From the NCBI GenBank assembly GCA_009760855.2, contig WPIO01000038.1, positions 467,001 to 531,000 on the forward strand: DNA of 64,000 nucleotides. The letters are read 5' to 3'. The notes under the pieces are model-generated. The model had not been told where the DNA came from. It worked only from the letters and a program-made list of their open reading frames with translations, and made no database searches. A program made the translations under genes and the position numbers. Of this stretch, positions 10,781 to 35,344 are shown in pieces. The first letter of the stretch is position 1, and every line of letters begins with the position of its first letter. This stretch comes from Cristatella mucedo (lineage: Eukaryota; Bryozoa; Phylactolaemata; Cristatellidae).

Positions 10781-11515
10781 AAATTTTAGTAAGTTACTAG
10801 CCATCCAAGCCCATATTTTTTCGACAGTGCCTCAAAGAGAATTGAGAGATGCGGACGAGAATCAAGTATAAGAAGGGTCGAAGGACCGGTAAAGCTGGGT
10901 GTAAACTTGCACTGGAAACCAGGATTAGGATTGGCGATGACTCCTACAAGATAAAGAGTATAGACAGTGAAGAGCATTAAATCCTTTGAATGAATTCTGA
11001 GGTAATAATAATAGTAATGCATTTGTGTAGTGCCTTCAGAGAACCTTGTCTCTTTCTAAGCAATTTACATATGCTGTAAAGGAAACATCAACACATGGTT
11101 AGTGGTAGGTAACGTGCGCGATGTCATGCACAATGTCGTTAGTGGTAACATGCACAGTGTCAGCACGCGTGAGCACAAAAAGTACAAATCACAAGGCCTG
11201 ACCAAATGCTGTTAGAAAAATGCGCGTTTACAGCTTCTTTACAAATGGCATCAAATCAGGGATTTAGTGACATCAATCGAGAGGGACTTCCAAGCTTTGC
11301 CAGTGTACGAACTAAAGGCATGGTCTCCAAAAGATCCGAGGTTGGCTGGAGGCACAGCTGAACGATTTGAATCAGAGAAGCGGTTGGTATGATACCTAGC
11401 CTCGTCGGGGAGTAGCTCAGGTTGGTAGGCTGAGCCAGAGAATGAAAAGACCTAAAAGTGAGTGACAGACACTTGAAGTCGATATGCTGCTTGAAATACA
11501 TCCAGTGCAGAGAAT
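10781..11515 (-). mobile_element. diverged LINE-A fragment
   Basis: Minus-strand pieces resemble LINE-A in the expected order but with many indels: a FTVYTLYLVGVIANPNPGF stretch (about 10980-10910, compare FTVYTLPLADVIAKHNLGF), a tail block near 11022-11080, and an IDFKCLSLTFRSFHSLAQPT stretch (about 11490-11430). It appears to be an older copy with an internal rearrangement. Confidence 0.6.
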
Positions 11516-13235
11516 GTGGTAATAATAATAATAATAATAATGTATTTGATAAAGCGCCCTCAGAGAACTTAATCTCTTTCTAGGCACTTTACATTTGCTG
11601 CAAAGGGAAATGCAATTAAATGGTAAGTAAAAGAATGCTTGAAAAACAAACAAAATTAATAACATGGTTAGGTGTGACATGCACAGGGTCAGCATGCAAA
11701 TGTGGTTAGTGGCAGCATGCACAGTGTCAGCACGCATAAGCACGTGAAGGACGAATCACAGGGACCCACTAAATGCTGTCCTAAATAGGTGTGTTTTTAA
11801 GTTCCTTTTAAATGTGGTCAGGTCAGGGGATGTTCTGACGCAGGTCGGGAGGGAGTTCCAGGCTTTGGGAGCATACGAACTAAATGCACGGTCTCCAAAG
11901 GATTTGAGGTTTGTATGAGGTATTTCTAGACTGTTGGATTCCGAAAAGCGGATGGTACGATGCTTGGCCTGATGGGGGAGTATGTCGGAGAGATAGGCTG
12001 GAGCCATAGAATGAAGGGACCTAAAAGTGAGCGACAAAACCTTGAAGTCAATCCGTTGCTTGACTGGTAGCCAGTGCAGGTCGGCGAGAAGTGGAGTAAT
12101 GTGGCAACTGCGACGCTCACGACAGACAAGCCTAGCTGCAGAGTTTTGCACCAGCTGCAATCGCCTGATCGCACATGCTGGGAGGCCAGTAAGCAGTGAG
12201 TTGCAGAAGTCGAGACGAGATGTCACGAATGCATGGACCAACTTAGACGTGGTATCCTTATCTAAACAAGCCCGAATTTGAGCGATGTTATGAAGCTGAA
12301 AATAGGCAGATTTGACCGTGGAGCTGATATGGTCGTCTAACGAGAGGTTGCTTTGGAATATGACACCTAGATTTCGAGCTGATTCCACAGGAGATAAGCT
12401 GGCAGAGCCAATTTTGAGCGTCAGCCTTTCCAATTTCTGAATCACACTGGGTTTGCCCATAACTAGTAAGTTTTGTCATCGTTTAGTTTTAGAAAATTTG
12501 CTGCCATCGATGTGCGGATGTCATCAATGCAAGTAGCAAGTGAGTTTAGAGAATTTGAGGTGCTCGAAGGCTGGGAGCGATCAAAGCAAAGGTACAACTG
12601 AGTGTCATCCGCATAGAAGTGAAAGCCTAGATTGTGCTTGGCAATCACATCAGCAAGAGGCAGAGTATAAACCATGAAAAGAACCGGACCTAGCACAGAG
12701 CCCTGAGGTACTCCATATTTCAGAGGTACTTCAGATGATCTTTATCCATTCACGTCAATACTCTGGAGTCTGCCACTTAGATAGGACCTGAACCACTGCA
12801 GAGCAGTGCCAGTGATGCCCAGGCGAGATGAGAGGCTCTCTAGAAGAACTTTGTGATCGATGGTGTCAAAAGCTGCCGAAAGATCGAGCAAAACAAGAAG
12901 AGACACTCTACCCATGTCTGCATTCCTAAGTAGGTCGTTGAATACACGAAGCAATGCTGACTCTGTGGAGTGATTAGCTCTAAAGCCGGACTGGAACTTA
13001 CTAGCAAGGTGTGAGGTTTCGATATGTGAGTTTAGCTGGTCTGCCACGACCCGTTCCAGTGTCTTTGACAGAAATGGTAGAAGGGAGACTGGGCGGTAGT
13101 TGCTCAAGTTCTCTTGGTCTAGTGTTGCTTTCTTGAGGAAGGAGAGGCCTGACTACAGCTTTTTTGAAAGGTGCTGGGACATGACCTGAGGCTAATGACA
13201 TGTTAATGATGTTAGTTATGCATGGCAGCAGCTGA
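11516..13235 (-). mobile_element. LINE-A copy 2, frameshifted reverse transcriptase
   Basis: This copy is closely similar to the one at 4036-5705 over its whole length and ends in the same way, with (ATT)n at 11519-11541. The reverse transcriptase is split over three frames (13107-12742, 12696-12463, 12460-11756) by small deletions and a stop, yet FHFYADDTQLYL and DLSAAFDTIDH are readable. The missing few codons around 12470 and the stop in place of QRLSEV at about 12740 inactivate it. The high similarity to copy 1 suggests fairly recent activity of this family. Confidence 0.85.
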
Positions 13236-13700
13236 TCAATGCAACGTAGGAGCAGGAGCAGGACAGTGTAGATGCTTTGGATGATATGCTGGAAGAGCCG
13301 CTTTTCAGTGCACCATTCCTATTTCTGAGTCACACTAAGTTTGCCCATAACTAGTAAGCTCACTTTATCATCCTCGGGGCTCTAGTCTCACTGAGGTTAC
13401 CCATTATGTTAGTAATACCTAAGCGTTCCTTGAGACGCTCCGTGAGGACATGGAGGTTCACTCCAAAACCAGACATTTCCGTGGCAAGGTTGGTTTTAAA
13501 TGTTGATTGAAACTTACTAGAAAGTCCTGGTGAGCTAATGTAATATGAAGTTGCTGGGCTAAAACTTGTTCAGTTATCTTGGATAAGAATGGCAGAAGGG
13601 AGACTTAACAAAAGTTACTTAAATTCTCATGATCTAGAGTGGGCTTTTAATACGCGGCCTGAAGATTACCCATTTTCAGAGGGAAAGGGATATTCCTGGT
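13236..13700 (-). mobile_element. older LINE-A fragment
   Basis: Diverged minus-strand blocks match the reverse transcriptase in order: agtttgcccataactagtaa (13339), the ccgttccttgagacgctc region, and gaatggcagaagggagactt (13587). No frame is intact. Confidence 0.5.
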
Positions 13701-13894
13701 AACAATGGACATATTTACAAAAAATGTTTACGTTGGGCACCAACGGGTCTATTGACCTTATAAGGAGAACCGTTCGGACATGATCCAAGGAGCAGGTGAT
13801 CTTTTGGCCTGGGAGACGAGTTTTGAGTTCATTAGAGACGGGCATGACAAGAGCTGACAGATGAATAGGAGATTGTGTGGCTGCAGACCTGCGT

Positions 13895-14103
13895 GGACAT
13901 CAGCGAGGGGGGCCGCAGCGAGAGGACATCAGCGAGGGGAGCCGCAGCGAGAGGACATCAGCGAGGGGGGCCGCAGCGAGAGGACATCAGCGAGGGGAGC
14001 CGCAGCGAGAGGACATCAGCGAGGGGGGCCGCAGCGAGAGGACATCAGCGAGGGGGGCCGCAGCGAGGGGGACCGAAGCATGACGGCCGCAGCGAGAGGA
14101 GAG
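13895..14103 (+). repeat. 29-bp minisatellite
   Basis: The unit ggacatcagcgaggggggcc plus gcagcgaga is repeated six times at exact 29-bp spacing (13895, 13924, 13953, 13982, 14011, 14040), then degenerates. Units differ mainly at one position (g or a in the G run). Since 29 is not a multiple of three, the three overlapping plus-strand frames across it are artefacts. Confidence 0.9.
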
Positions 14104-15010
14104 CCGAGTTCCTAATCCGTTCTATCTTACCTCTGAAGACTTCAGAAATCCCGCTCTGCTGAGTCACCTTTGGGAACACTGGACAGCATGCTGACTTGGG
14201 AGAGGCTAAGAAGATGGTCGATATTACCACATTTCCACATTTGGGCTGTTGATATCGAATTTTACTTCTTCTCTATAAAATGTGGACTTAGCTTTCGCTG
14301 CAACGAATTGATGTGATATATAAATCAGCCTCAAATGCCAGACTGAGTCAAATTTTTGGCGGCCTCCTTAAGTCTAGGTTTACAGTGGCCTCCTCATCTT
14401 ATGCTTGCCATAAACCGTGGGGTCTCGGCTTGGGTGGATATGTAATTTATATTGAGAATTATTTCAATTTACGATTTGGATGATATTTTAATTCCCCTGA
14501 AATAACGTCACCGGCACTTAGCTTTGCCGACAGGGCTGTTTAGTCTTGGAGATCAGTAGCGAAATCTCTTGATTTAGCTAATAGCTGAAAAGTTGCAGCG
14601 ACATTAAAGATAAAACCTAGTACTTTTTTGTGCAAGTTCATTTTCAGAGCCACACCCTTCACATTCCCAGCTCAAGGTTATACCATCAGGCAGCATGACC
14701 AGTTTTGCAAGTTAAAACGGTTATCTGCTATTTTTTACACCTCGAGCCTTTCTTAATACACTTATTATCTTTTGCTGTACATTGAAAGTACTCCATCTTA
14801 TTGGTCTGGTACATTGCAGAGTACTCACTCAGCTTTAGCAAGTGATTAAGTGAAAGATGCACTTCCAATCTGCAATAACAGAGAAATCTGCAGATAGTCA
14901 GGATCGAGGCTCGGCAGAAAGTGAAAACTGCCACGTGGTTTCTTACACCATTTACCGTAACTTGATGGAGGGGTATGGATCTATGGATCCGCCAACCATT
15001 CGATTATGGT
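14104..15010. other. no recognised gene
   Basis: A/T-rich sequence with short frames only. Nothing can be supported. Confidence 0.4.
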
Positions 15011-15090
15011 TCGCTTACAACAAATTTAAAGTGCCTAGAAAGAGAGATTAAGTTTTCTGAGGGCACTATAACAAATGTATTATCATCCTT
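15011..15090 (+). mobile_element. LINE-A tail fragment
   Basis: aagtgcctagaaagagagat and gggcactataacaaatgtat followed by an ATT-like run mark the shared 3' tail. 15091-15350 holds nothing recognised. Confidence 0.65.
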
Positions 15091-15354
15091 ATCATTAATT
15101 TTTTTACGAATACCAATACGAACTCCCTTCACAAAACGCCGATAGTACGTGCTTAAATCCAGAAAGCAGTGCACCTCTTCAGCGTCCCTTGGGTCCGGCC
15201 AGTCTACTACAGCTGCTACTTTATCCGGATCGGTCCTTACCTCCGATTCTCCGACAACATGCCCTAGGTACTTTTATTCCTATAGTTGGGAGCGCAACGT
15301 GGCTTGTGCAGCCCCTGGATCTTAGCCCAGAGATAAGTTCCTCTCTTTTTACTA

Positions 15355-15445
15355 CCCTGGTCGTGGGCTCAGCATTGAAAAATCCTATATAGCCAACTGC
15401 AAGCGGTTGTGATATCCGTTAAGGCTTTTCAGTTGCTACATTACT
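15355..15445 (+). mobile_element. SINE-2-like fragment
   Basis: actgcaagcggttgtgatat and cgttaaggcttttcagttgc match the body of the SINE-2 copy at 27843 (actgcaagcggtggtgatag). The preceding ggtcgtgggctcag may be the remains of a B box. Confidence 0.5.
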
Positions 15446-15622
15446 GTCCGTATACAGAGTCGTGTCGATATATTACTTTCCGTGTATTGAGTCGTGGAAA
15501 TTCTTTTTAATTATAAGAAAAGCTTCAAAAGATATGCCGTATTAAGCGCAGGCTTGAGCACCGTTCTAAGAAGTGACATCCTGATGAAGGTCTGGTAATT
15601 TTCAAAGACTTCCTTCTAGTCT

Positions 15623-15772
15623 GCCGAGCTGGTTGGTCCAGCGATTAAGGTACTCGCTCCGACTGAGGTCTGGCTGAGGTCGTGGGCTCGAGCCCCGAGG
15701 CATATGTGAAGCGCCTGAATAGAGATTAAGCTCTCTTGGGGCGCTATACAAATTAATTATTGTTTTAATTAT
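15623..15772 (+). mobile_element. SINE-1 copy
   Basis: The best SINE-1 copy: gccgagctggttggtccagc, gattaaggtactcgctccga, gtgggctcgagccccgaggc, then the tail gcatatgtgaagcgcctgaa to gcgctatacaaattaattat. It has no poly-C interruption, unlike the copy at 7696. Confidence 0.8.
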
Positions 15773-15879
15773 AGAGCCTAGCAAAAAGAGCTCGTCTCCT
15801 TAAGTCCCTATAACATCTTTTCTGTGGTCTTCTTTGGCAGACCAACTAAGCCCTGCAATAACCGAGATTTTTAATGCTT

Positions 15880-17145
15880 CTTTGGGAAAAGGGGTCGTCC
15901 CCGAGTCTTTCAAATCGGCAATCGTTTGACCCATATTTGAAAAGCCTGGATTAGATGCAGAGGTCCCGGCAAACTATCGCCCAGTTTCCCTTCTTCCTTT
16001 CTTTTCCAAGATTCTTGAAAAAATTGTTGGTAAGCAGCTGGTTGATCATATTGAAAATAATGAAATGTCAGAAATATTTCAGTCAGGGTTCCAGAGGCAG
16101 CACTCCACTGAAACTGCTCTCCTCCGAGTTAACAAATACATTCTACATGGCAGCGATGACGGAATGTCACTGCCCTAGCTCTGCTAGATCTGTCAGCTGC
16201 CTTCGTCACCATTGATCGCGATGTTCTACTTGAACGATTGAGAACAACGATTGGTCTGGCAGATGAAGCACTGGCGTGGTTTAAATCGTACTTCTCTGAT
16301 CGTGTTCAGTCCGTGTCGTATGGGGGCCAGGTCTCACAAGCGAGAAAGGTCACCTGTGGAGTCCCTCAAGGGTCTGTACTCGGTCCCTTGCTGTTCTCCA
16401 TTTATATTCAACCTCTGGGAAAATTGAATAAGGCCCATGGAGTAGGATATCACTTTTATGCTGACGATACTCAGTTGTATTTGTCATTCAAACCGTCGGA
16501 ATCTGCTGCACCAACTGAGAAACTGAATGCTTGCCTTGCCGACATTCGATCCTGAATGTCGGAGAATTTCTTGAAATTAAATGACGATAAAACCGAAGTC
16601 CTGCTTATAGGATACCCTAAGCGTGTGGCTGGATTGAAAGGCTTTGCTCTTCTAATAGGTGATGCTGTAGTGTGACCATCACCACGTGCTAGAAATTTAG
16701 GTGTCGTTTTCGACAACTGCCTTAATTTTAAAAGCTTCATTCAGAAGACTGCTTCTACAGCAAGCCCCCCGCGTCCGATCCCTATCCAAGATGAGGAGCT
16801 GTCTGCCACAGTGGCTTGCAAAAAATTTAACTAGCTCCTTAGTTCTGTCTCGGTTTGATTATTGTAATTCCCGTTTGGTTGGGCTACCAAAGAAAGCTAT
16901 TAGGCCACTGCAGCAAACTTTGAATATGGCTGCAAGGCTAATCTTCAAGTCCTAGCGGTTTGAGCACGTGTCACCTTTGCTAAAAGAGCTAGGATGGTTG
17001 CCGGTTGAGCAACGGATACAGAGCCAAGTTCTTACGCTGACCCACAAGGCCCGCCACGGCTTGGCTCCTTCGTACCTAGCTGAACTGCTGCATTAGTTTC
17101 AGCCTGTTCGCGCCCTCAGGTCCTGTGTGGACAATAAATTAGGCC
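15880..17145 (+). mobile_element. LINE-B copy 1, broken reverse transcriptase
   Basis: This second L2/CR1-type family is distinct from LINE-A. Readable blocks in order are NYRPVSLLPFFSKILEKIVG (about 15970-16030), FQSGFQRQHSTETALLRV (about 16078), LADEALAWFKSYFSDRVQS, CGVPQGSVLGPLLFSIYI and YHFYADDTQLYLSF (16238-16555 frame), NFLKLNDDKTEVLL and ARNLGVVFDNCLNFKSFIQK. Stops and frameshifts occur after LADIRS (16555), near 16780 and elsewhere. The element stops at about 17140, where other sequence begins before the expected C-terminus. Confidence 0.85.
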
Positions 17146-17210
17146 CTTCCAGCGACAATTCATCCCGTGAGTTGGCAGGACAAAGCCGGCCTGGGTGTAA
17201 ACCACAGCGA

Positions 17211-17695
17211 CCACATCTGGGCACAGGCCTGTCCCTAGGCCACAGCCACCAGCTGTTCACCGGCGGTTTAGCAGAGGAGCAGTACCGGCTGAATATCATC
17301 AACTACACGCCCCCTTGACCTTAAGGTCATAAGTTCCCAGAAGCAACACAAGTAACTACAATGTATCGTGCAGCATTGAGCACGCCTAGTAGATACAAAT
17401 GCGACACTACACAGCCAACATCAACAGTTTACCCTACAGGCAAGCTAGCTACCTTACAGCCACTCGAAGGAGGCACGCTAGAGCACGGCCTTTTTGCGAC
17501 CAGCCGGCACCATGGGCCACCGGCCATCGTCATCGAGTTGACTTCCACAGCAGCTGTTTTTCGGACCATGGCTGGGCACCGGTCCGTCCCTAGGCCACAT
17601 CAACCAGCTGTTGCCAGTACAGGCAGACTCGTATCGCAACCTAGGGTCGAACAGCTGGTGGCTGTGGCCTAGGGACGGGCCTGTGCCCAGATATG
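17211..17695. repeat. inverted repeat of about 48 bp with 389-bp spacer
   Basis: 17211-17258 (ccacatctgggcacaggcct through gccacagccaccagctgttc) is nearly the exact reverse complement of 17648-17695. A partial third copy lies at about 17568-17616 (gtccctaggccacatcaacc). The arms could form a hairpin or be the termini of a small non-autonomous DNA element. No target duplication could be confirmed, and no transposase is present. Confidence 0.6.
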
Positions 17696-17715
17696 GACTG
17701 GCGGCTGTCGTTTAA

Positions 17716-18277
17716 ACATAGATGCAAGGTGTTTTGGAATGAAAACCGTCACTTAGTATAAAAGTGCTAGAAACGTGATGCTAATACATTAGATCTTAGC
17801 ACAGCACTCAGAGCTTCTGATCGTGAATCAGAATAGAACCATACTTGGGTGTCGCCATGTCAAATTTGAATACCATCCATTCCTATGGCTTCATTCCTTG
17901 ATCCTTCGTGCAGTAGCTAATTTCCGACAATCCTACCCTCGGACAAGTTGCTCCTGCTTTTTGAATTGGGGTCCTAAATCTTTCTACCCTCTGTCTCTCT
18001 CTCTCTCCCTCTTGCTCTGTCTGTCTCGTGCTAGCATTACAGCTCCCGCCGCCAGCGTCAGCACACGCAGCTTCGAGCGACGATCTTGACACCATCTACT
18101 TTGTTGCCAACACGTTTGGGTACAGAGAAGCTATAAGGGGTCTTAGTCTGTGCGAACGAGTTACGATACCGATCTATTTTGAAAACAGTGACATTTTCCC
18201 CGAGCTGTCGTGATTGCAAGGAGTCTTAGTCTGTGAGCAGGACCTACGATCTTGATAATGCTAATCTTTTGACTAGT
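17716..18277. other. no recognised gene
   Basis: Includes a short CT-rich run around 17990-18030. No gene is supported. Confidence 0.4.
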
Positions 18278-18458
18278 GCATGCTGCTACTAACCACACTT
18301 CCATGCTGACCCTGTGCATGACCCCTAACCATGTTATTCATGTTTATCAAGCACGATATTACTCACCATTCAATTGCGTTTCCCGTTGCAGCAAATGTAA
18401 AGCTTCTAAAGAGAGTTCTCGGAGGATGCTTTATCTAGTGCATTATTCTTATTATTTG
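18278..18458 (+). mobile_element. LINE-A 3' UTR and tail
   Basis: Contains the LINE-A UTR words catgctgaccctgtgcatga, cccctaaccatgttattcat and gcgtttcccgttgcagcaaa, then a diverged tail and TTATTATTT. Confidence 0.75.
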
Positions 18459-20329
18459 ACGGTTGCACTGCTCCGACAGGCAAGCTTACAACTAAAGTAA
18501 TGAACCATAGCAGCTACCGATTAATAAATCGGTGCAAGTACTGGTGTAGCGATGTGTGAGTTTGATTCTCGACTAAGTGGCACGAATTGTCGACTGGAAG
18601 AGGTCATACTTTTTCCAAACATAATTTTGTTTATCGAAGAAGCTGTGCAATTAGCCAGAAGTGTTGCACGATAGGCCGCCAGTAGATGCCAATCAGAAAA
18701 TGGAAATGTCACTGCTGCGTTATTAGTACTACCGACCGTCTCACTGGGCGGCCCTTCTGCATTAGCAGGCTGCTCGCTAGACGGTCTTGTCTGAAAATTG
18801 AATTCTACCTGTCGCGAGTAATCGCGACATCTTTATGTGGGAGCACACAGCTGACTACTCATGTAAGAATAAGTAGAAATAATGGTCAGCTGACCTACCA
18901 GCCTCATTTACTGTCGAGGTTATATGTGGCATCAGCTGGGCCTTAGCAGATGTCACTCACACTGGCAGTGGGCGATAAAGAATTGCCAGCTGCTACAGTA
19001 AAACTAACCATCTGCCCCTGTGAGTGGGAGCATCTTACTCAAACGCTGTGATATGACTGATCTGCCATGCAGCTGTTACATACTTTCTCGTCCGTTTATT
19101 GTTACTGCTATTGTTGCAGTCACTGTCAATCCTGGTTGCATAGTTATCGTCTTTCGGCAGGTTGCATCGACATTTCAACTCGTCAATTGGCCTCTGCAGC
19201 ATCCAAAATGGAATTTTGGTCGCAACCCAAATGATTCAAGTTTAATAGTATCATGAGATTTGGATTTCCGTAGTTCGGTCTAGCTCGAAATCATGCCTAA
19301 TAGCTAAACCGGAAAGTACCGGTCCAATTTTTTTTTAAACGACCACTAGTTGCTTACTTGGTATGAGTAGCTTTCCTCATACTCAAGTTAACGTTCGACT
19401 GCTGTAGCCGCTAGAAAATACTTATAGTGTCTTACCTAACCCGCCCAAAGGTACATATACCAATCCTCACTCAATTTGATACCACCGGATCTCCTCTACA
19501 AAAGATCCCACTGCAACTATTATCCCATCAGCTAAACGAGGTCCGTTCAAGAAACTACCACTCAGTCATGCAATCTCGTGATGTTATTACAAAATGCTTG
19601 GATATAGCCATCAAACCAAACATACCCTGCAAACCATGAATAGCATGCCGACCGAGTATGAAAAGCAAGATAACTTGAGCCCACACGTTACGACCCAAGG
19701 TAGTTTAAAAACTTCATGATGAAAGAAGGCATACACATTTACACCGAAAACGACTGCAAGTAAACTGAAAAGGGCCCCACTTAGTGCAGACATGTTTATT
19801 AAGATTTCACTCCACAAGTGTTATTTGTTCCACAAATTTTGAAAAGCAAAATATTGTCTCACTGACACTCGGAAATCTGAGTCTCAGCTGATGAGGTGTT
19901 GGTCGACTTCTTTCCGAATACCACCTGCAACCACAATGAACAACGTGCCTACAAATTAACTAAGCTCGTGCCGTGAGTACTGCTGCTTAGTGACTTGAAA
20001 AGGTCGAGCAATTTTTTACTCAAAATGATACGTGCACAATCACAAGTACACTATAGGTTAGCACTTGGCTCGACCGCAGATAGGAAACTCCCTAGGAACC
20101 CTGTGTTTTGGTTTACCACTAACCATTCGACCATGCTTCCTTTGCAGCCTATGCAAGTGATGAGAGAGAGAGAGAGAGATAGAGATAGATAGATAGAGCG
20201 GAGCACCTGCTCAGGCATTGCGCAGATTTAACAGAGCTACCTAGGAATAAGCTCAATTTTACAGGCCGGCGTGTCCGTTAAAAAAGAGCCAGCTGAACTT
20301 CCAGTGAATCCAAAAACTTCGCAGACCTC
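18459..20329. other. no recognised gene; one hydrophobic minus-strand frame
   Basis: No known protein or RNA is seen. A minus-strand frame at 19817-19611 encodes 68 residues with two hydrophobic stretches (ALSGALFSLLAVVFGVNVYA and a second around LSCFSYSVGMLFMV). It could be a single exon of an unrecognised membrane protein or chance. A GA/GATA simple repeat lies at 20161-20198. Confidence 0.3.
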
Positions 20330-20490
20330 TACATATTATCCATCTGTATACAATTCGTGTGCAGGGGCGTCTCAAGAGAACCCAAACCTTATTCAGGCCC
20401 TTTAAATACATCACAGGGCTTGAACTCACGACCTCGACTGTCAACGATTTAGCACCCTACTTATCCTTGGGCCAGTCTCGAACTGCGCTC
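20330..20490 (-). mobile_element. SINE-1 copy, minus orientation
   Basis: Read on the minus strand: ggcccaaggataagtagggt, gaggtcgtgagttcaagccc (B-box-like), then aaagggcctgaataaggttt and ggttctcttgagacgc. It is clearly diverged from the copies at 7696 and 15623. Confidence 0.6.
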
Positions 20491-20848
20491 GGCCTGCTGT
20501 CGTCTGGAAAGAATTCGAAAAACCACGTACGCGCAAAAAACTGCCCTACGTCACGGATGTTTCTTCGAAAAGACTAGCTACCCTAAAATAAAGCAAAAGA
20601 AGGGAGATCCACCAGAGGCCGCGCTTTCTCATACGTCACGCGCAGCTCGGGAGAGGGCGGCAAACAGAAACGACTGAGTTGAGCGCACGCATACAGCCCG
20701 GTTCGATTCTCTACGCAGCGGGATTTTCTACGCAGCAATGACACACACGACTCCTAATTGAACGGGGCACGTCAGCAAAATGCGCGCGCGTCGCGCGCGA
20801 AGGCTACCGTCGTGGTGCCGGCCACGACGCGCGGGACCCGCTTACCTC

Positions 20849-21169
20849 TCATTTCTGCGGCACGCTTTGAACAAGTCGGCTGCCATATCTCAACACCATC
20901 AGTAAGCTCAGAGTAGCCACCATTCCCGCTGGCATGAACTTGCCCGAGCTGTAAAAACGGCTTCCCATGACGGCGAGGACCGTAGCGGAAGTGCCGAGCG
21001 ACACCCAGTAGTTGGACGGGTCTTTCGTCGTCAGATAGGCTCCGCCGCCAGCCAGAACACCGAAAGCAACGCCTGCGGCAAGACTAGCCGTACTGCCCGC
21101 TTTCAAATATCCCGCCACGCCGCCGCCAGCAATGGAAGCGGCATACAAGAAACCCCAGACGTCCACCAT
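20849..21169 (-). CDS. TMEM14-family mitochondrial membrane protein
   Basis: The unspliced frame encodes 106 residues, close to the usual 100-115 of the TMEM14 family. Hydrophobic segments lie at about 5-23 (WGFLYAASIAGGGVAGYLKAG), 28-46, 53-72 and 78-98. The family signatures KAGS-SLAAG, AY---DPSNYWV and the strongly conserved RFYSSGKFMPAG are present. TMEM14C is known to act in the inner mitochondrial membrane in porphyrin import for haem synthesis, while TMEM14A has been linked to restraint of apoptosis. Which paralogue this is cannot be told from the sequence. The ATG at 21169 has A at -3 and G at +4, a good context. The gene diverges from the E2F gene with 207 bp between start codons. 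Absence of introns could mean a retrocopy, but the frame is intact and no poly(A) remnant was seen. Confidence 0.93.
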   Translation of the reverse strand: MVDVWGFLYAASIAGGGVAGYLKAGSTASLAAGVAFGVLAGGGAYLTTKDPSNYWVSLGTSATVLAVMGSRFYSSGKFMPAGMVATLSLLMVLRYGSRLVQSVPQK

Positions 21170-21376
21170 CTTTAACGTTCACATGCGGTAGTGGATACCT
21201 GCAAACTCAGCTGACCAACATATACGCGAAGCGTGCGTTTTTGCCGCCTCCTTATTTTAAATGGTCGAATTTAAAATTATTGTGCGACATGTGTTTGCTT
21301 ATCTATAACGACGTCCGAAGTTTAGGACAGCACCAACACGGGTTCATTCCCGACGTACCCCTCAACGGCCTGCAAC
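21170..21376. promoter_or_regulatory. bidirectional promoter region between TMEM14 and E2F4/5
   Basis: Only 207 bp separate the start codons of the two divergent genes, so 5' UTRs and core promoters of both must lie here or overlap the genes. The region has no convincing TATA box at a useful position on either strand. CpG-containing words such as tacgcgaagcgtgcg occur at about 21223. The promoter call is an inference from gene arrangement. Confidence 0.6.
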
Positions 21377-34398
<13,022 letters not shown>

Positions 34399-35325
34399 GC
34401 GTCGGCGCCGGGCGGCCTCGCACCGGTGTCGTGCTCAGCAGGCCGCCTTTCGTCGGCAGCCTTGCGCTGCTGCTGCTGCGACCTTGCGCCTCCGGCGGCA
34501 AGGCGACGACCTTCAGTACTCTCCCCCTGACTGCTGCCTTTTGTGCCAGCTCCTTCGCTGCTGCTGCACAAGGGCGTGCATCGCCGGTGCCCGCGGGAGA
34601 CGGTCGCCTGGATTAATGGTCGCTCGCAGGCGACAATGTCGGCCGGCCGTGGGTCATGCGTTTGGACTGTGACCCCTCTGTCACACGCGCAGCTGCCGAC
34701 GACCTCCTCCGCCGCCGGGCATCGTCTAGCGCTCCATCGTCTGACCTCTCCTTGACCTCTCCTCGTTCGGATAGGCCACCTCGTGGGGACAGTGTGGGAC
34801 CACTGCTGCTGCGGCTGGTCGCCTGCGCCTGCGAGGCGCAGGGCCGCTGTCTGCGCTCTGCCACTCTTTCTGCGTCTCTCTTCCGTGCGCCACGGCAGTT
34901 GGGGCCTTTTTTGAAGCGGGTATCCGGTTGTCAGGCTGTTGGGACTCTTGGCACCAGTCGCCACCTGGCGGCCGGCACAGGCACAGCCGCTGCCGGCAGG
35001 CGTTCGACGTTGCGTGCATTGTCGGGCTCGAGCGTCGCCAGGTGCCGCCCGTTTGGCCGCCGATCTCGGGAGGGGGGCATCTAAGCCCTCAGAGATCTAA
35101 GCGGTCGCTCGCGACAGCCACTGAGCAATGCTGCTGCACGAGCAGCAGATGGCGCGCAGGATGTCGCCGGCAGGTGCAGGGGGACCGGCGCAAAGGCGAG
35201 CGTGCAATACGCGGTGGCAGCAGCGGCCGGCTGCAGGTGCCAGTGTTGGGTCCTTATAATATATTATACTTGTTTTCCTATGCTTCGTTTTTTTACTTTG
35301 TAAAAGTTTGTTTTCTAAAAATAAA
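34399..35325 (+). terminator. E2F4/5 3' UTR and poly(A) signal
   Basis: AATAAA at 35320-35325 is preceded by a T-rich stretch and followed at about 35343 by a GT-rich element (gtgtgcatgcagtgcg), as expected of a cleavage region. It implies a 3' UTR of about 0.93 kb. Confidence 0.6.
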
Positions 35326-35344
35326 GTTTCACTAATTATATTCT

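Noticed and set aside
13895-14068. CRISPR-like array
   Set aside because: The units are contiguous without unique spacers and the genome is an animal's.
13861-14162. Repeat protein encoded by the 29-bp units
   Set aside because: The unit length is not a multiple of three, all three frames read the same words, and there is no start or domain context.
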